Assembly: GCA_900541135.1 (NCBI GenBank)
Contig: UQIG01000008.1
Span: 13,703-77,702 of the forward strand
DNA: 64,000 bases
Direction of reading: 5' to 3'
Source of the DNA: an uncultured Collinsella sp.
GTDB taxonomy: Bacteria > Actinomycetota > Coriobacteriia > Coriobacteriales > Coriobacteriaceae
Positions 1 to 7,511 of the stretch are shown piece by piece. Position 1 is the stretch's first letter. Every line of letters begins with the position of its first letter. The notes beneath the pieces were generated by a model, which saw only the letters and a program-made list of their open reading frames with translations, ran no database searches and was not told where the DNA came from. The translations under genes were made by a program, and so were the position numbers.

Positions 1-1
1 G

Positions 2-1402
2 ATCTACAAGGACTATATCGGCGTGGACGCCAGTGCCGTCGACCTCATTCGTCCCGCTATGTATGGTGCCTACCACCACATTACGGTAATGGGTCAGCCG
101 GGTGGCCCTAACAAGACCGCAACACCGGTCACGAACACGTATGACATCACGGGCAACTTGTGCGAGAACAACGATAAGTTTGCCATCGACCGCGAGCTGC
201 CGCAGATCGACATGGGTGATGTACTCGTAATCCACGATACCGGCGCGCATGGCTACTCCATGGGCTACAACTACAACGGCCGTCTGCGCTCCGCCGAGGT
301 ATTGCTGCACCCCGACGGCTCAGCAGATCTCATTCGTCGCGCCGAGCGCCCGGACGATTACTTTGCCACGCTCGACGTGTTGCCGTGCGGCCGTGAGCTG
401 TTGGCCAAATCGCGTGCTGAAAGCGCCCGCCGTCGCGCCCAGGACGAGCGCCTAGCAGTCGCAGCTCAATGGAACAAACGCATCCAGATCGCGGAGGCGA
501 AGGAGAAGAACATGGACATCCGCAATCTCGAGGGCTCAATCGTCGCCCTGGTTACGCCGTTTAAAAAGGACGGCAGCGTCGACTTTGACGCGCTCGAGCG
601 CCTTATCGATTTCCACCTGCAAAACGGCACCGACGCCATCCTCACCCTGGGCACTACCGGCGAGAGCGCCACGATGACCGATGACGAGGACAACTCCGTC
701 GTCGCCGCCGTGGTCAAGCAGGTTGCAGGACGCGTCCCCGTCATTGCAGGCTCGGGCTCTAACTCCACGCAGACCATGCTCACCAAGTCGCTCACCTACC
801 AAGGCCTGGGCGCCGACGGTCTGCTACTCATTACCCCCTACTATAACAAGTCTAACGAAGAGGGTATCTACCAGCACTTTAAGACCGTAGCGGATGCCGT
901 GGACATCCCCTGCATCCTGTACAACATCCCCGGCCGATGCGGCTGCGGCATCAGCGAGCGCAACGTAGAGCGCCTGGCCGCGCACCCCAACATCATGGGT
1001 ATCAAGGAAGCCTCGGGCAACGTCGCCTACGCGGCCAAGATCGCCCACCTGCTGTCCGACGACTTCCGCATGTACTCGGGCGAGGATGCGCTCACCGTGC
1101 CGCTCATGAGCCTGGGCGCCTCGGGCACCATCAGCGTGTGGGCCGACGTTCAGCCGCAGCTCGTGCACGATATGTGCCGCGCCTATCTGGACGGCGACGT
1201 GGAGCGCGCCCGCGATATCCAGATTGCCGGTCAGCCGCTCATCAATGCCCTCTTTAGCGAGGTCAACCCCATCCCCGTCAAGGAAGCGCTTGCTCAGATG
1301 GGTATGATCGAGGCAAACTACCGCATGCCTCTATGCCCCATGGCAGACGACACGCGCGCTGCACTTACCGATGCTCTGAAGGGAGCTGGTCTGCTTGATT
1401 AA
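2..1402 (+). CDS. lysA-dapA: LysA-DapA fusion: diaminopimelate decarboxylase C-terminal part joined to 4-hydroxy-tetrahydrodipicolinate synthase
   Basis: The reading frame is open from the left edge, so the 5' end is missing. The first ~170 visible residues match the C-terminal part of LysA (PLP-dependent decarboxylation of meso-diaminopimelate to lysine), with the motif CENNDKFA and the run HDTGAHGYSMGYNYNGRLRS. Without any stop the frame passes through a charged, probably helical linker (about 35 residues) into a full-length DapA of 296 residues that starts at the ATG at 512. DapA motifs are LGTTGES, the Tyr of LYNIPGR and the Schiff-base Lys in GIKEASGN (codon at 1004). A good Shine-Dalgarno (AAGGAG, 6 bases before the ATG at 512) lies inside the lysA end, so separate DapA could also be made from the same message. 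Both activities belong to the same pathway. Fusion versus internal initiation cannot be decided from sequence. Confidence 0.85.
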   Translation: MYKDYIGVDASAVDLIRPAMYGAYHHITVMGQPGGPNKTATPVTNTYDITGNLCENNDKFAIDRELPQIDMGDVLVIHDTGAHGYSMGYNYNGRLRSAEVLLHPDGSADLIRRAERPDDYFATLDVLPCGRELLAKSRAESARRRAQDERLAVAAQWNKRIQIAEAKEKNMDIRNLEGSIVALVTPFKKDGSVDFDALERLIDFHLQNGTDAILTLGTTGESATMTDDEDNSVVAAVVKQVAGRVPVIAGSGSNSTQTMLTKSLTYQGLGADGLLLITPYYNKSNEEGIYQHFKTVADAVDIPCILYNIPGRCGCGISERNVERLAAHPNIMGIKEASGNVAYAAKIAHLLSDDFRMYSGEDALTVPLMSLGASGTISVWADVQPQLVHDMCRAYLDGDVERARDIQIAGQPLINALFSEVNPIPVKEALAQMGMIEANYRMPLCPMADDTRAALTDALKGAGLLD

Positions 1403-2135
1403 GACTGTCATTATGGGAACGGGCCGCATGGGCTCGCTCATCCGCACCACCGCCGAAAGCATTGTCGATGCCGCCGGGCAGCCCGTTTTTGATATCGTGG
1501 CCCAGATTGGCTTCGATTTGAGCGAGCTCGAGAACGCACCGGCTGCCGATGTGATTATCGACTTCTCGAACGCCGCGACCTTCGACGCTGTCGTCGCCTA
1601 TGTCGAGCGCACGGGCGCGGCGTTGGTCTCAGGCACCACAGGCTACACCCCCGAGCAGATGGACCGCCTGCGTGAGCTGGGCCAGAACACCCGCGTTATG
1701 CACTCGGGCAATTACTCCATCGGTATCGCAGCCCTGCGCCATCTGGTAGCGCAGGCTACACGCGAGCTGCCCGGCTTTGACTGCGAAATCGTCGAGACGC
1801 ACCATAACCAAAAGGTCGATGCCCCCAGCGGCACAGCCAAGTTGCTGCTCGATGCCGTCGTCGAAGCCGAGCCCGAGGCAGGCTACCGCCCCGTCTATGG
1901 CCGCGAGGGCATGTGCGGAGCGCGCGACCCCAAGGAGATCGGCATGCACTCGCTGCGCGGTGGCACTGTCGCCGGCGTGCACGAAGTGAGTTTCTTTGGC
2001 CAGGACGAGGAAGTCACGCTCACGCATCGCGCCACGAGCCGTCAGATCTTCGTCAACGGCGCCCTGGCAGCCGCGCAGAAGCTCGTCACCCGTGAGCACG
2101 GCTTCTATACGTTTGATCAGGTCATGTTTGCCTAA
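1395..2135 (+). CDS. dapB: 4-hydroxy-tetrahydrodipicolinate reductase DapB
   Basis: NAD(P)H-dependent reduction of 4-hydroxy-tetrahydrodipicolinate, the step after DapA. At 246 residues it has the usual family length. It opens with the dinucleotide-binding motif MGTGRMGSLI, has HSGNYSIGIAALRHL and the substrate-binding run HHNQKVDAPSGTAKLL. The start is a TTG that overlaps the dapA stop by 8 bases, with GGAG 9 bases upstream, which points to translational coupling. Operon lysA-dapA, dapB, dapH. Confidence 0.95.
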   Translation: MIKTVIMGTGRMGSLIRTTAESIVDAAGQPVFDIVAQIGFDLSELENAPAADVIIDFSNAATFDAVVAYVERTGAALVSGTTGYTPEQMDRLRELGQNTRVMHSGNYSIGIAALRHLVAQATRELPGFDCEIVETHHNQKVDAPSGTAKLLLDAVVEAEPEAGYRPVYGREGMCGARDPKEIGMHSLRGGTVAGVHEVSFFGQDEEVTLTHRATSRQIFVNGALAAAQKLVTREHGFYTFDQVMFA

Positions 2136-2174
2136 CCAGGTATCAACCGAATCCACCCAAAGGAGAGATAGCAA

Positions 2175-2894
2175 ATGAGCAGCGCAGCCGAGATGGATGC
2201 ACAGGAGATTATCAATTACATCGCCACCGCGCCTAAAAAGACGCCTGTCAAGCTGTATGTGCGCGAGAAACCCGGCATGAAGGTTGCCTGGGGTGACGCA
2301 CATGTCTACGGCGGCCGTCGCGGCAAGACCGTCTTTGGCGACTGGGACGAGCTCAAAGCCATCCTTGATGCCAATGCCGATTCCATCGATTACTACGACG
2401 TTGAAAACGATTGCCGCAACTCCGCCGTGCCCATGCTCGACCTTAAGGGCATCAACGCCCGCATCGAGCCGGGCGCGATCATCCGCGACCGCGTCGAGAT
2501 TGGCGACCGTGCCGTCATCATGATGGGCGCCATCATCAACATCGGCTCCGTTATCGGCGAGGGTTCCATGATCGATATGGGCGCCGTGCTGGGGGGTCGC
2601 GCCACCGTGGGCAAGAACTGCCACATCGGCGCCGGCACCGTACTGGCAGGCGTCGTTGAGCCCGCGAGCGCCACGCCCGTCATCATCGAGGATGATGTCA
2701 TGATTGGCGCCAACGCCGTGGTCCTGGAGGGCGTGCACGTGGGCAAGGGCGCTGTCGTTGCCGCCGGCGCCGTGTGCGTCGAGGACGTCCCCGCCGGTGC
2801 CGTCGTGGCCGGTGTCCCCGCCCGCGTTATCAAGATGCGCGACGAGAAGACCGACAGCAAGACCGGCCTGGAAGAGGGCCTGCGTCAGCTTTAA
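2175..2894 (+). CDS. dapH: Tetrahydrodipicolinate N-acetyltransferase DapH
   Basis: Acetyl-CoA-dependent acetylation of tetrahydrodipicolinate, the entry to the acetylase branch of diaminopimelate synthesis. The 239-residue protein has an N-terminal alpha region (to ~90) followed by left-handed beta-helix hexapeptide repeats (for example IGDRAVIMMGAIINIGSVIG and later IGANAVVLEGVHVGKGAVVA) and ends like DapH proteins. The ATG is preceded by AAAGGAGAG. The acetyl route also needs an N-acetyl-diaminopimelate aminotransferase and a deacetylase; neither is adjacent, although an aminotransferase lies at 6230-7393 on the other strand. Confidence 0.92.
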   Translation: MSSAAEMDAQEIINYIATAPKKTPVKLYVREKPGMKVAWGDAHVYGGRRGKTVFGDWDELKAILDANADSIDYYDVENDCRNSAVPMLDLKGINARIEPGAIIRDRVEIGDRAVIMMGAIINIGSVIGEGSMIDMGAVLGGRATVGKNCHIGAGTVLAGVVEPASATPVIIEDDVMIGANAVVLEGVHVGKGAVVAAGAVCVEDVPAGAVVAGVPARVIKMRDEKTDSKTGLEEGLRQL

Positions 2895-2896
2895 TA

Positions 2897-2924
2897 GTTA
2901 CGGCGTTTTACCAAACGCCGTAAC
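2897..2924 (+). terminator. Hairpin after dapH
   Basis: A perfect 12-bp stem (GTTACGGCGTTT with its complement) and 4-base loop begins three bases after the dapH stop. There is no T-tract, so it may be a weak terminator or an mRNA 3'-end stabiliser. Confidence 0.6.
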
Positions 2925-2941
2925 GACTCGACGCTGCAAAC

Positions 2942-3031
2942 GCCCCTAAGCGGCAATCTGACGTTCAATCCTCGGTCGCGTACCGAAGTACGCTTCCCTC
3001 CTCTTTCACGTCACCTTGCTCGCCTAGGGGC
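2942..3031. repeat. 90-nt structured intergenic element of unknown type
   Basis: Nested inverted repeats: outer arms 2942-2952 and 3021-3031 (10 of 11 pairs), inner arms 2953-2964 and 3008-3019 (about 10 of 12), and a central perfect hairpin GCGTAC-CGAA-GTACGC at 2978-2993. No coding potential is visible. It resembles a REP/MITE-like repeat or a structured RNA lying between the dap operon and the toxin-antitoxin terminator. Confidence 0.5.
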
Positions 3032-3086
3032 ATTTTCGCTGACGTATGCTCAACCTCCGACGCAATGTCAGCAACCAAGCCGAAAA

Positions 3087-3122
3087 CAAAAAAGGCCGAA
3101 GCACCATCGGGGCTTCGGCCTT
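3087..3122 (-). terminator. Rho-independent terminator of the toxin-antitoxin operon
   Basis: Read on the minus strand, the stem AAGGCCGAAGC / GCTTCGGCCTT is followed by a run of T residues (the A-tract at 3087-3093 on the plus strand). It begins a few bases after the toxin stop. Confidence 0.85.
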
Positions 3123-3124
3123 CA

Positions 3125-3469
3125 TCATCTCAGGGTTCCGTCGTATTCAACCATGGCGGGTCGCTTTGACAGGCGCCCTGCTGCCGTCTTATAGACCTCG
3201 GAACGGTCGCGCCGCCCTATTGCCACGATCTCGGCAATCTCAACCGTTCCGTCCTCCCGGATTCGAAAAACCATTCGGAGTCCTGCATTCCGCCATTTGA
3301 TCTTTTTGCAGCCGGCAAGCTCACCGTGAAGCGGCGTTCCAATTTCATCAGCGCGCGTCTTTAATTTCGCGACTGCAATACGGACGAGTCTTCGCTGAGA
3401 TCCATCTAATTTTTGATATTCCTTCTCGACGTCTCGATTCAAAAAGCCGACGACAAAATGCCCACTCAT
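3125..3469 (-). CDS. RelE/ParE-family toxin of a type II toxin-antitoxin pair
   Basis: A 114-residue basic protein with the RelE/ParE-like pattern: N-terminal helices rich in Lys/Arg (VRIAVAKLKTRADE), the run GTPLHGELAGCKKIKWRNAGLRMVFRI (compare the G.L.G..k.r.g.yRi.y core of the family) and a terminal VEIAEIVAIGRRDRSEVY strand. It follows the antitoxin with an ATGA overlap, the usual arrangement. The likely role is ribosome-dependent mRNA cleavage (RelE) or gyrase poisoning (ParE); the sequence alone does not separate these. Confidence 0.8.
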   Translation of the reverse strand: MSGHFVVGFLNRDVEKEYQKLDGSQRRLVRIAVAKLKTRADEIGTPLHGELAGCKKIKWRNAGLRMVFRIREDGTVEIAEIVAIGRRDRSEVYKTAAGRLSKRPAMVEYDGTLR

Positions 3470-3816
3470 TCGAAAAGATCCTCATTGGGGATCGCGTCCG
3501 GATCCATCGATTCAAACTCCGCGAGCTCCTCGGTAGTTAGGGCGTCCTCAAACGGAACAAATTCATGCGGACCATGCTTGACTCGATCCGCAGCGATGCG
3601 ATTTATCTCAAGTTCGTGCAGATACTGCAGCGCACCGTACATTTCCTCATAGGCGGCATAGTCGATAATCACGGTATCGATATCGTTATGATCGGCAATG
3701 AACTGTGGTGCGCGTTTTGCGCGTTTACGAATGGCAGATAAAGACTTGCTTGCTTCGGTAGCCGAAACAACCTGGTCTTTTGTAAACACCGGTTTTTCCA
3801 GAACAAGTGGGGACAT
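3466..3816 (-). CDS. Phd/YefM-type antitoxin
   Basis: A 116-residue acidic protein that precedes and overlaps the toxin by 4 bases. The N-terminal half (VVSATEASKSLSAIRKRAK) fits the Phd/YefM DNA-binding fold, and the acidic tail (TTEELAEFESMDPDAIPNEDLFE) is the expected toxin-binding part. I chose the ATG at 3816 because it has GGAGG 5 bases upstream; the reading frame is open a further 16 codons into the operator. It probably represses its own promoter through the palindrome at 3836-3877. Confidence 0.8.
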   Translation of the reverse strand: MSPLVLEKPVFTKDQVVSATEASKSLSAIRKRAKRAPQFIADHNDIDTVIIDYAAYEEMYGALQYLHELEINRIAADRVKHGPHEFVPFEDALTTEELAEFESMDPDAIPNEDLFE

Positions 3817-3835
3817 TTTGACCTCCAAAAAATAA

Positions 3836-3877
3836 TCTGGATTATATTTCAAAGTATACTTCAAAATATAATCCAGA
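3836..3877 (-). promoter_or_regulatory. Palindromic operator/promoter of the toxin-antitoxin operon
   Basis: The arms TCTGGATTATATTT (3836-3849) and its exact complement (3864-3877) flank a 14-base spacer that contains the palindrome AAGTATACTT. The 42-bp block is almost fully symmetric and AT-rich. It lies directly upstream of the antitoxin ribosome site and includes TATAAT on the minus strand, so it is a good candidate for the autoregulatory site. Confidence 0.75.
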
Positions 3878-3900
3878 CTTTTATTCGAAAGAAAAAAGCC

Positions 3901-4914
3901 CTATCGATTCTCGATGCTGCCGATATTCTTGAGCTCGATGGAGATGAGGCCGTTGGGCTCGTTGACAAACTCGATGTACTCGGAGTTCGAACCCATCTCG
4001 GCCGGGAAGCTGATCTCGATACCCGTGTCGGTACGGATCTTGTGATTACGCACGGCCGCGCGCTCAACTTGCTTGCGCTCCACGGGAACGCGCTCGGGAA
4101 CTTTCTCCTCGGTCAGTGCCGCGCGCACGCTCTCCTTGATGACCGGCTCGTCCTCGAAGACCTCATCGACGATATCCCAAGGCGGCAGCTCCTCGTCATC
4201 TTCAACCTTCTCGGCCACAGCGGCCTTAACCTTGGCGAGCGCCACGGCCGTGTTGGCGCCGTGCTCCTCGGCGACTTCCTCGACCACACGCGTCACGGTA
4301 TCGATGACTTCCTTGCCCGACACGCCCGTGTCGCACTGCAGCAGGCCATCGGGGATCAGCATACGGTCCTCACCGGCAATCTTGCGTTTCTTGTCCACAT
4401 AGCCAATCTCCATGGTGCTCGCGCGCACGATGGCATAGCTCGGCACCTTCTGCGAGGGATTTGGCAAAATGGCGTAATGGCGCGCGATGTCGTTGCGCAC
4501 CTCCCCCTCCTCGCGGCCCACTTCGTGCATAAAAGCCTGTTTAGAGCCCAGCAGCATCACGGCAAACCAGCGGGCATCCTCATCGTCGTCAAAATCGGCC
4601 ACGAGCACGTCGGTGGACTCGGCTTTCTCGGCTTTGGTGAGCTCGGAGGAGATAAACTCCGCAATCTGCTGCGACAGGTCCACAAACTCGCGCTCGCCAA
4701 AGAAATAGCCCTTGAGCTCGCCGCCAAACGCAGAGTTCTCGGCAAACGTGGCGCGTTTATTGTCGGCCGAGGTTCGTGCGCGGCGCAGATGCGTGGTTAC
4801 GAAATTGCGCACGGTACGGCTCTCGATATCCAACTCGCGCTGGCTCATGACGTTGACGGCAGAGTCAAAGTCCAGGATATGCAGAATCGCGTGATTGATT
4901 TTCATATACGGCAT
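3901..4914 (-). CDS. Nucleoid-associated protein, NA37/YejK (NdpA) family
   Basis: A 337-residue protein resembling the 37-kDa nucleoid-associated protein family: N-terminal MKINHAILHILDF, central YFFGEREFVDLSQQIAEFI, and the long acidic C-terminal half with PDGLLQCDTGVSGKEVID. Members bind the nucleoid; their function is poorly known. Either the ATG at 4914 or the one three codons in (4905) may be used; both have weak ribosome sites. It stands alone between the toxin-antitoxin operon and ldh. Confidence 0.75.
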   Translation of the reverse strand: MPYMKINHAILHILDFDSAVNVMSQRELDIESRTVRNFVTTHLRRARTSADNKRATFAENSAFGGELKGYFFGEREFVDLSQQIAEFISSELTKAEKAESTDVLVADFDDDEDARWFAVMLLGSKQAFMHEVGREEGEVRNDIARHYAILPNPSQKVPSYAIVRASTMEIGYVDKKRKIAGEDRMLIPDGLLQCDTGVSGKEVIDTVTRVVEEVAEEHGANTAVALAKVKAAVAEKVEDDEELPPWDIVDEVFEDEPVIKESVRAALTEEKVPERVPVERKQVERAAVRNHKIRTDTGIEISFPAEMGSNSEYIEFVNEPNGLISIELKNIGSIENR

Positions 4915-5010
4915 TCCGTTCTAGATCGAATTGAGCACGAACCAGTATAGCGGTCGATCCCGCCCCAGGCGCATCGAAGATTGGTGCAAACAAACCTGTC
5001 CCCAATGCAT

Positions 5011-5046
5011 AAAAAGGCGCCCGGGTCACATGGACCCGGGCGCCTT
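5011..5046 (-). terminator. Rho-independent terminator of ldh
   Basis: A perfect 14-bp stem (AAGGCGCCCGGGTC and its complement) with a 5-base loop, followed on the minus strand by five T residues. Confidence 0.9.
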
Positions 5047-5077
5047 CATTGTAGCCTGTTGCTTAAACGAGCCGAAT

Positions 5078-6028
5078 TTAGCAGGAGAAATCGACGCTGT
5101 CGATGATGTCCTTGAGGGCCTTAGCGGAGGCGGTGAGCTCATGCTGCTCGTCATCGTTCAGCGGCACGGGGACGCGGCAGACGACGCCGTCGCGGCCAAC
5201 GACCGTCGGCATGGAGATGGCCAGATCGGACAGGCCGTACTCACCCACCATAAGCGAAGAAACGGGCAGAACGGTCTGCTCATCGCGCATAACGGCGGTG
5301 CAGATGCGCTTGACGGCCATGGCGACACCATAGTAGGTGGCGTGCTTCTTCTCGATGATGGTGTAGGCGGAGTTCTTGACGTCCTCGGCGATGCGCTTCT
5401 CGGCAGCCTCATGCTCCAAGTGGCCGTGAAGCTCACAGAAGGTGTTCAGCGGAACGCCGGCAACCTGAGCGCTGGACCAAGCGACAAACTCGGAGTCGCC
5501 GTGCTCGCCCATGACATAGGCCTGGACATCGCGCGGGTCAACCTCGACGTGGGCACCAAGCATCTGCTGCAGGCGGCCGGTGTCGAGCACGGTGCCGGAG
5601 CCGATGACATGGCCCTCGGGCAGGCCAGACATCTTGATGGCAGCATAGGTCAGAACATCAACCGGGTTGGAGACGATTAGCAGAATGCCGTCGAAGCCGG
5701 ACTTCTTAATCTCGGGAATAATGGACTTGAAGATGCTGACGTTCTTGTTGACCAGGTCCAGGCGGGTCTCACCGGGCTTCTGGGCAGCGCCAGCAGTGAC
5801 GACGATCATGGCGGCGTCGGCGACATCGGAATAATCGCCGGCGTAGATCTTCATCGGCTCGGCAAACGTCATGCCGTGCGCGATATCCAGGGCCTCACCC
5901 TCGGCGCGGTTCTTGTCCACGTCGATGAGGACCATCTCGGAGAACAGACCGCTCTGCATCAGCGCGAACGCCGAAGACGAACCGACGAAACCGCAGCCGA
6001 CAATAGCGACCTTCTTCTCGTTAACCAT
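5078..6028 (-). CDS. ldh: L-lactate dehydrogenase
   Basis: NAD-dependent interconversion of pyruvate and L-lactate, a fermentative redox sink. 316 residues, usual length. The Rossmann motif VAIVGCGFVGSS is at the N-terminus; the loop PGETRLDLVNKN has the catalytic-loop Arg, IVSNPVDVLTY and MGEHGDSEF carry the substrate Arg region and the catalytic His. The frame is open 26 codons further upstream, but the ATG at 6028 has GGGAG 6-7 bases before it and begins where the family begins. Monocistronic by its own terminator. Confidence 0.93.
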   Translation of the reverse strand: MVNEKKVAIVGCGFVGSSSAFALMQSGLFSEMVLIDVDKNRAEGEALDIAHGMTFAEPMKIYAGDYSDVADAAMIVVTAGAAQKPGETRLDLVNKNVSIFKSIIPEIKKSGFDGILLIVSNPVDVLTYAAIKMSGLPEGHVIGSGTVLDTGRLQQMLGAHVEVDPRDVQAYVMGEHGDSEFVAWSSAQVAGVPLNTFCELHGHLEHEAAEKRIAEDVKNSAYTIIEKKHATYYGVAMAVKRICTAVMRDEQTVLPVSSLMVGEYGLSDLAISMPTVVGRDGVVCRVPVPLNDDEQHELTASAKALKDIIDSVDFSC

Positions 6029-6053
6029 TAGAAACTCCCATCTCACTCCACAA

Positions 6054-6086
6054 ACAAGCCGCCCGGGAACGACCCGAGCGGCTTGT
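6054..6086 (-). terminator. Hairpin between the aminotransferase gene and ldh
   Basis: Arms ACAAGCCGC and GCGGCTTGT with an inner CGGG/CCCG extension. It lies just ahead of the ldh start in the transcribed direction, so it may be the aminotransferase terminator or part of the ldh leader. Confidence 0.45.
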
Positions 6087-6229
6087 CGTAATCCCAATAC
6101 ATCCAATCGGGACTTTGATTATGCTCCTATTCGCAGCCAAAAATCGACCGTTTACCGAAATTGTTTGCAGAATTCGTAAAATAACTGCACGAAATCGGTT
6201 TCGATATATTGACGAGCCAAAATAGCTTT

Positions 6230-7393
6230 CTAATACAGGCCCGCCTCGCGAATGGCCTCGACAGCCAAAGCGATCTGGTCGGGCGGCAAGACCAGCGCCA
6301 TGCGCACGTGCCCCTCGCCCGAAGGACCAAAGCTCGCGCCCGGCGTCACCACAACGCCGGCCTTCTCCATAAGCTCCTCGCAAAACGCCATGGAATCGGT
6401 GCGGCCACCGGGAAGCTTGGCCCACACAAACATAGAGCCATGCGCGTTGGGGCGCTCCCAGCCCAAGCCCTCAAGACCGTCGCACAGGGCATCGCGGCGC
6501 TCCTGGTACTTCAGACGCTGCGCCTCGACCTCATCGCGCGGACCGTTCAGGCAGGCGATGGCGGCCTTCTGGATCGGGAAGAACATGCCAAAGTCGATCT
6601 GGCCGCGCAGCTTGGCAAAGGCCGAGACCACATCCTCGCGACCGACCAAAAAGCCGATGCGGGCACCGGTGACGTTAAACGACTTGGAGAGCGAGAAGAA
6701 CTCCACGCCCACCTCAAGCGCACCGGGATACTGCAAGAAGCTGCCGCCCGGCTCGCCGTCGAACACGATGTCGGAGTATGCGTTGTCATGGACGATGAGC
6801 AGGTCGTGCTCGCGGGCGAAAGCAATGATCTCCTCGTAGACCTCGGGCGTGCCCACCGAGCCCACCGGGTTGGCGGGCAGCGACACGATCATATACTTGG
6901 CACGATCGGCCACCTCGGGATCGATACCCGCCACATAGGGCAGGTAATTATGCTCGGCAACCAGCGGATAGTATTCGAGCTTGGCATCGGCGATCTTGGC
7001 ACCCGCCTCAAAGACCGGGTAGCACGGATCGGGAACCAAAATAGTGTCGCCCGGATCGAGCAGGGCCAGGCCCAAATGGCCCACGCCCTCCTGCGTGCCG
7101 TTGCACGACTGCACCATGGACGGCGTAATGCCCGAAACGCCAAAGCGACGCTCATAGTAATCGCACACGGCCTGCTTGAGTTCGGGCAGGTCACGCAGGG
7201 CATACTTCCACATCTCGGGATCCTGGGCGGCTTGTGTGAGCGCATCGACCACGTGGCCGTACGGCTTAAAGTCGGGCGTGCCCACGCTCATGTTGTAAAT
7301 GGTCTTGCCCTGAGCCTTCAGCGCGAGAAGCTTGTTGTTGAGCGAGGCGAAAACCTCCGCGCCAAAGCGATCGAGACGCTGCGATGCCTGCAT
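6230..7393 (-). CDS. Class I/II PLP-dependent aminotransferase (DapL/PatA-like)
   Basis: A 387-residue fold-type I aminotransferase. The PLP-lysine motif is SLSKSFNVTGARIGF; other landmarks are VGTPDF, GTQEGVGHLGLALLDPGD, PANPVG and HDNAYSDIVFDG. Best overall resemblance is to LL-diaminopimelate aminotransferase and related enzymes (compare the PDPCYPVFEAGAKI stretch). Because this genome uses DapH, the enzyme is a plausible N-acetyl-diaminopimelate aminotransferase, but alanine- or aspartate-type activity is equally possible. The ATG at 7393 is chosen for its AAGGTGG site; the frame is open further upstream. Confidence 0.8.
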   Translation of the reverse strand: MQASQRLDRFGAEVFASLNNKLLALKAQGKTIYNMSVGTPDFKPYGHVVDALTQAAQDPEMWKYALRDLPELKQAVCDYYERRFGVSGITPSMVQSCNGTQEGVGHLGLALLDPGDTILVPDPCYPVFEAGAKIADAKLEYYPLVAEHNYLPYVAGIDPEVADRAKYMIVSLPANPVGSVGTPEVYEEIIAFAREHDLLIVHDNAYSDIVFDGEPGGSFLQYPGALEVGVEFFSLSKSFNVTGARIGFLVGREDVVSAFAKLRGQIDFGMFFPIQKAAIACLNGPRDEVEAQRLKYQERRDALCDGLEGLGWERPNAHGSMFVWAKLPGGRTDSMAFCEELMEKAGVVVTPGASFGPSGEGHVRMALVLPPDQIALAVEAIREAGLY

Positions 7394-7410
7394 GGTGCCA
7401 CCTTTCGATA

Positions 7411-7443
7411 TAAAAAACGCGGCGCTCCGACAAGAGCGCCGCG
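7411..7443 (-). terminator. Rho-independent terminator of nadE
   Basis: A 10-bp perfect GC-rich stem (CGCGGCGCTC with its complement) and 6-base loop, followed on the minus strand by six T residues. Confidence 0.85.
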
Positions 7444-7511
7444 CGATACGGGCCATCAGATTGCAAAAGTGTAACGCTTGCAACCCCCGTATTGGTTCAA
7501 TTTAGCCAACC

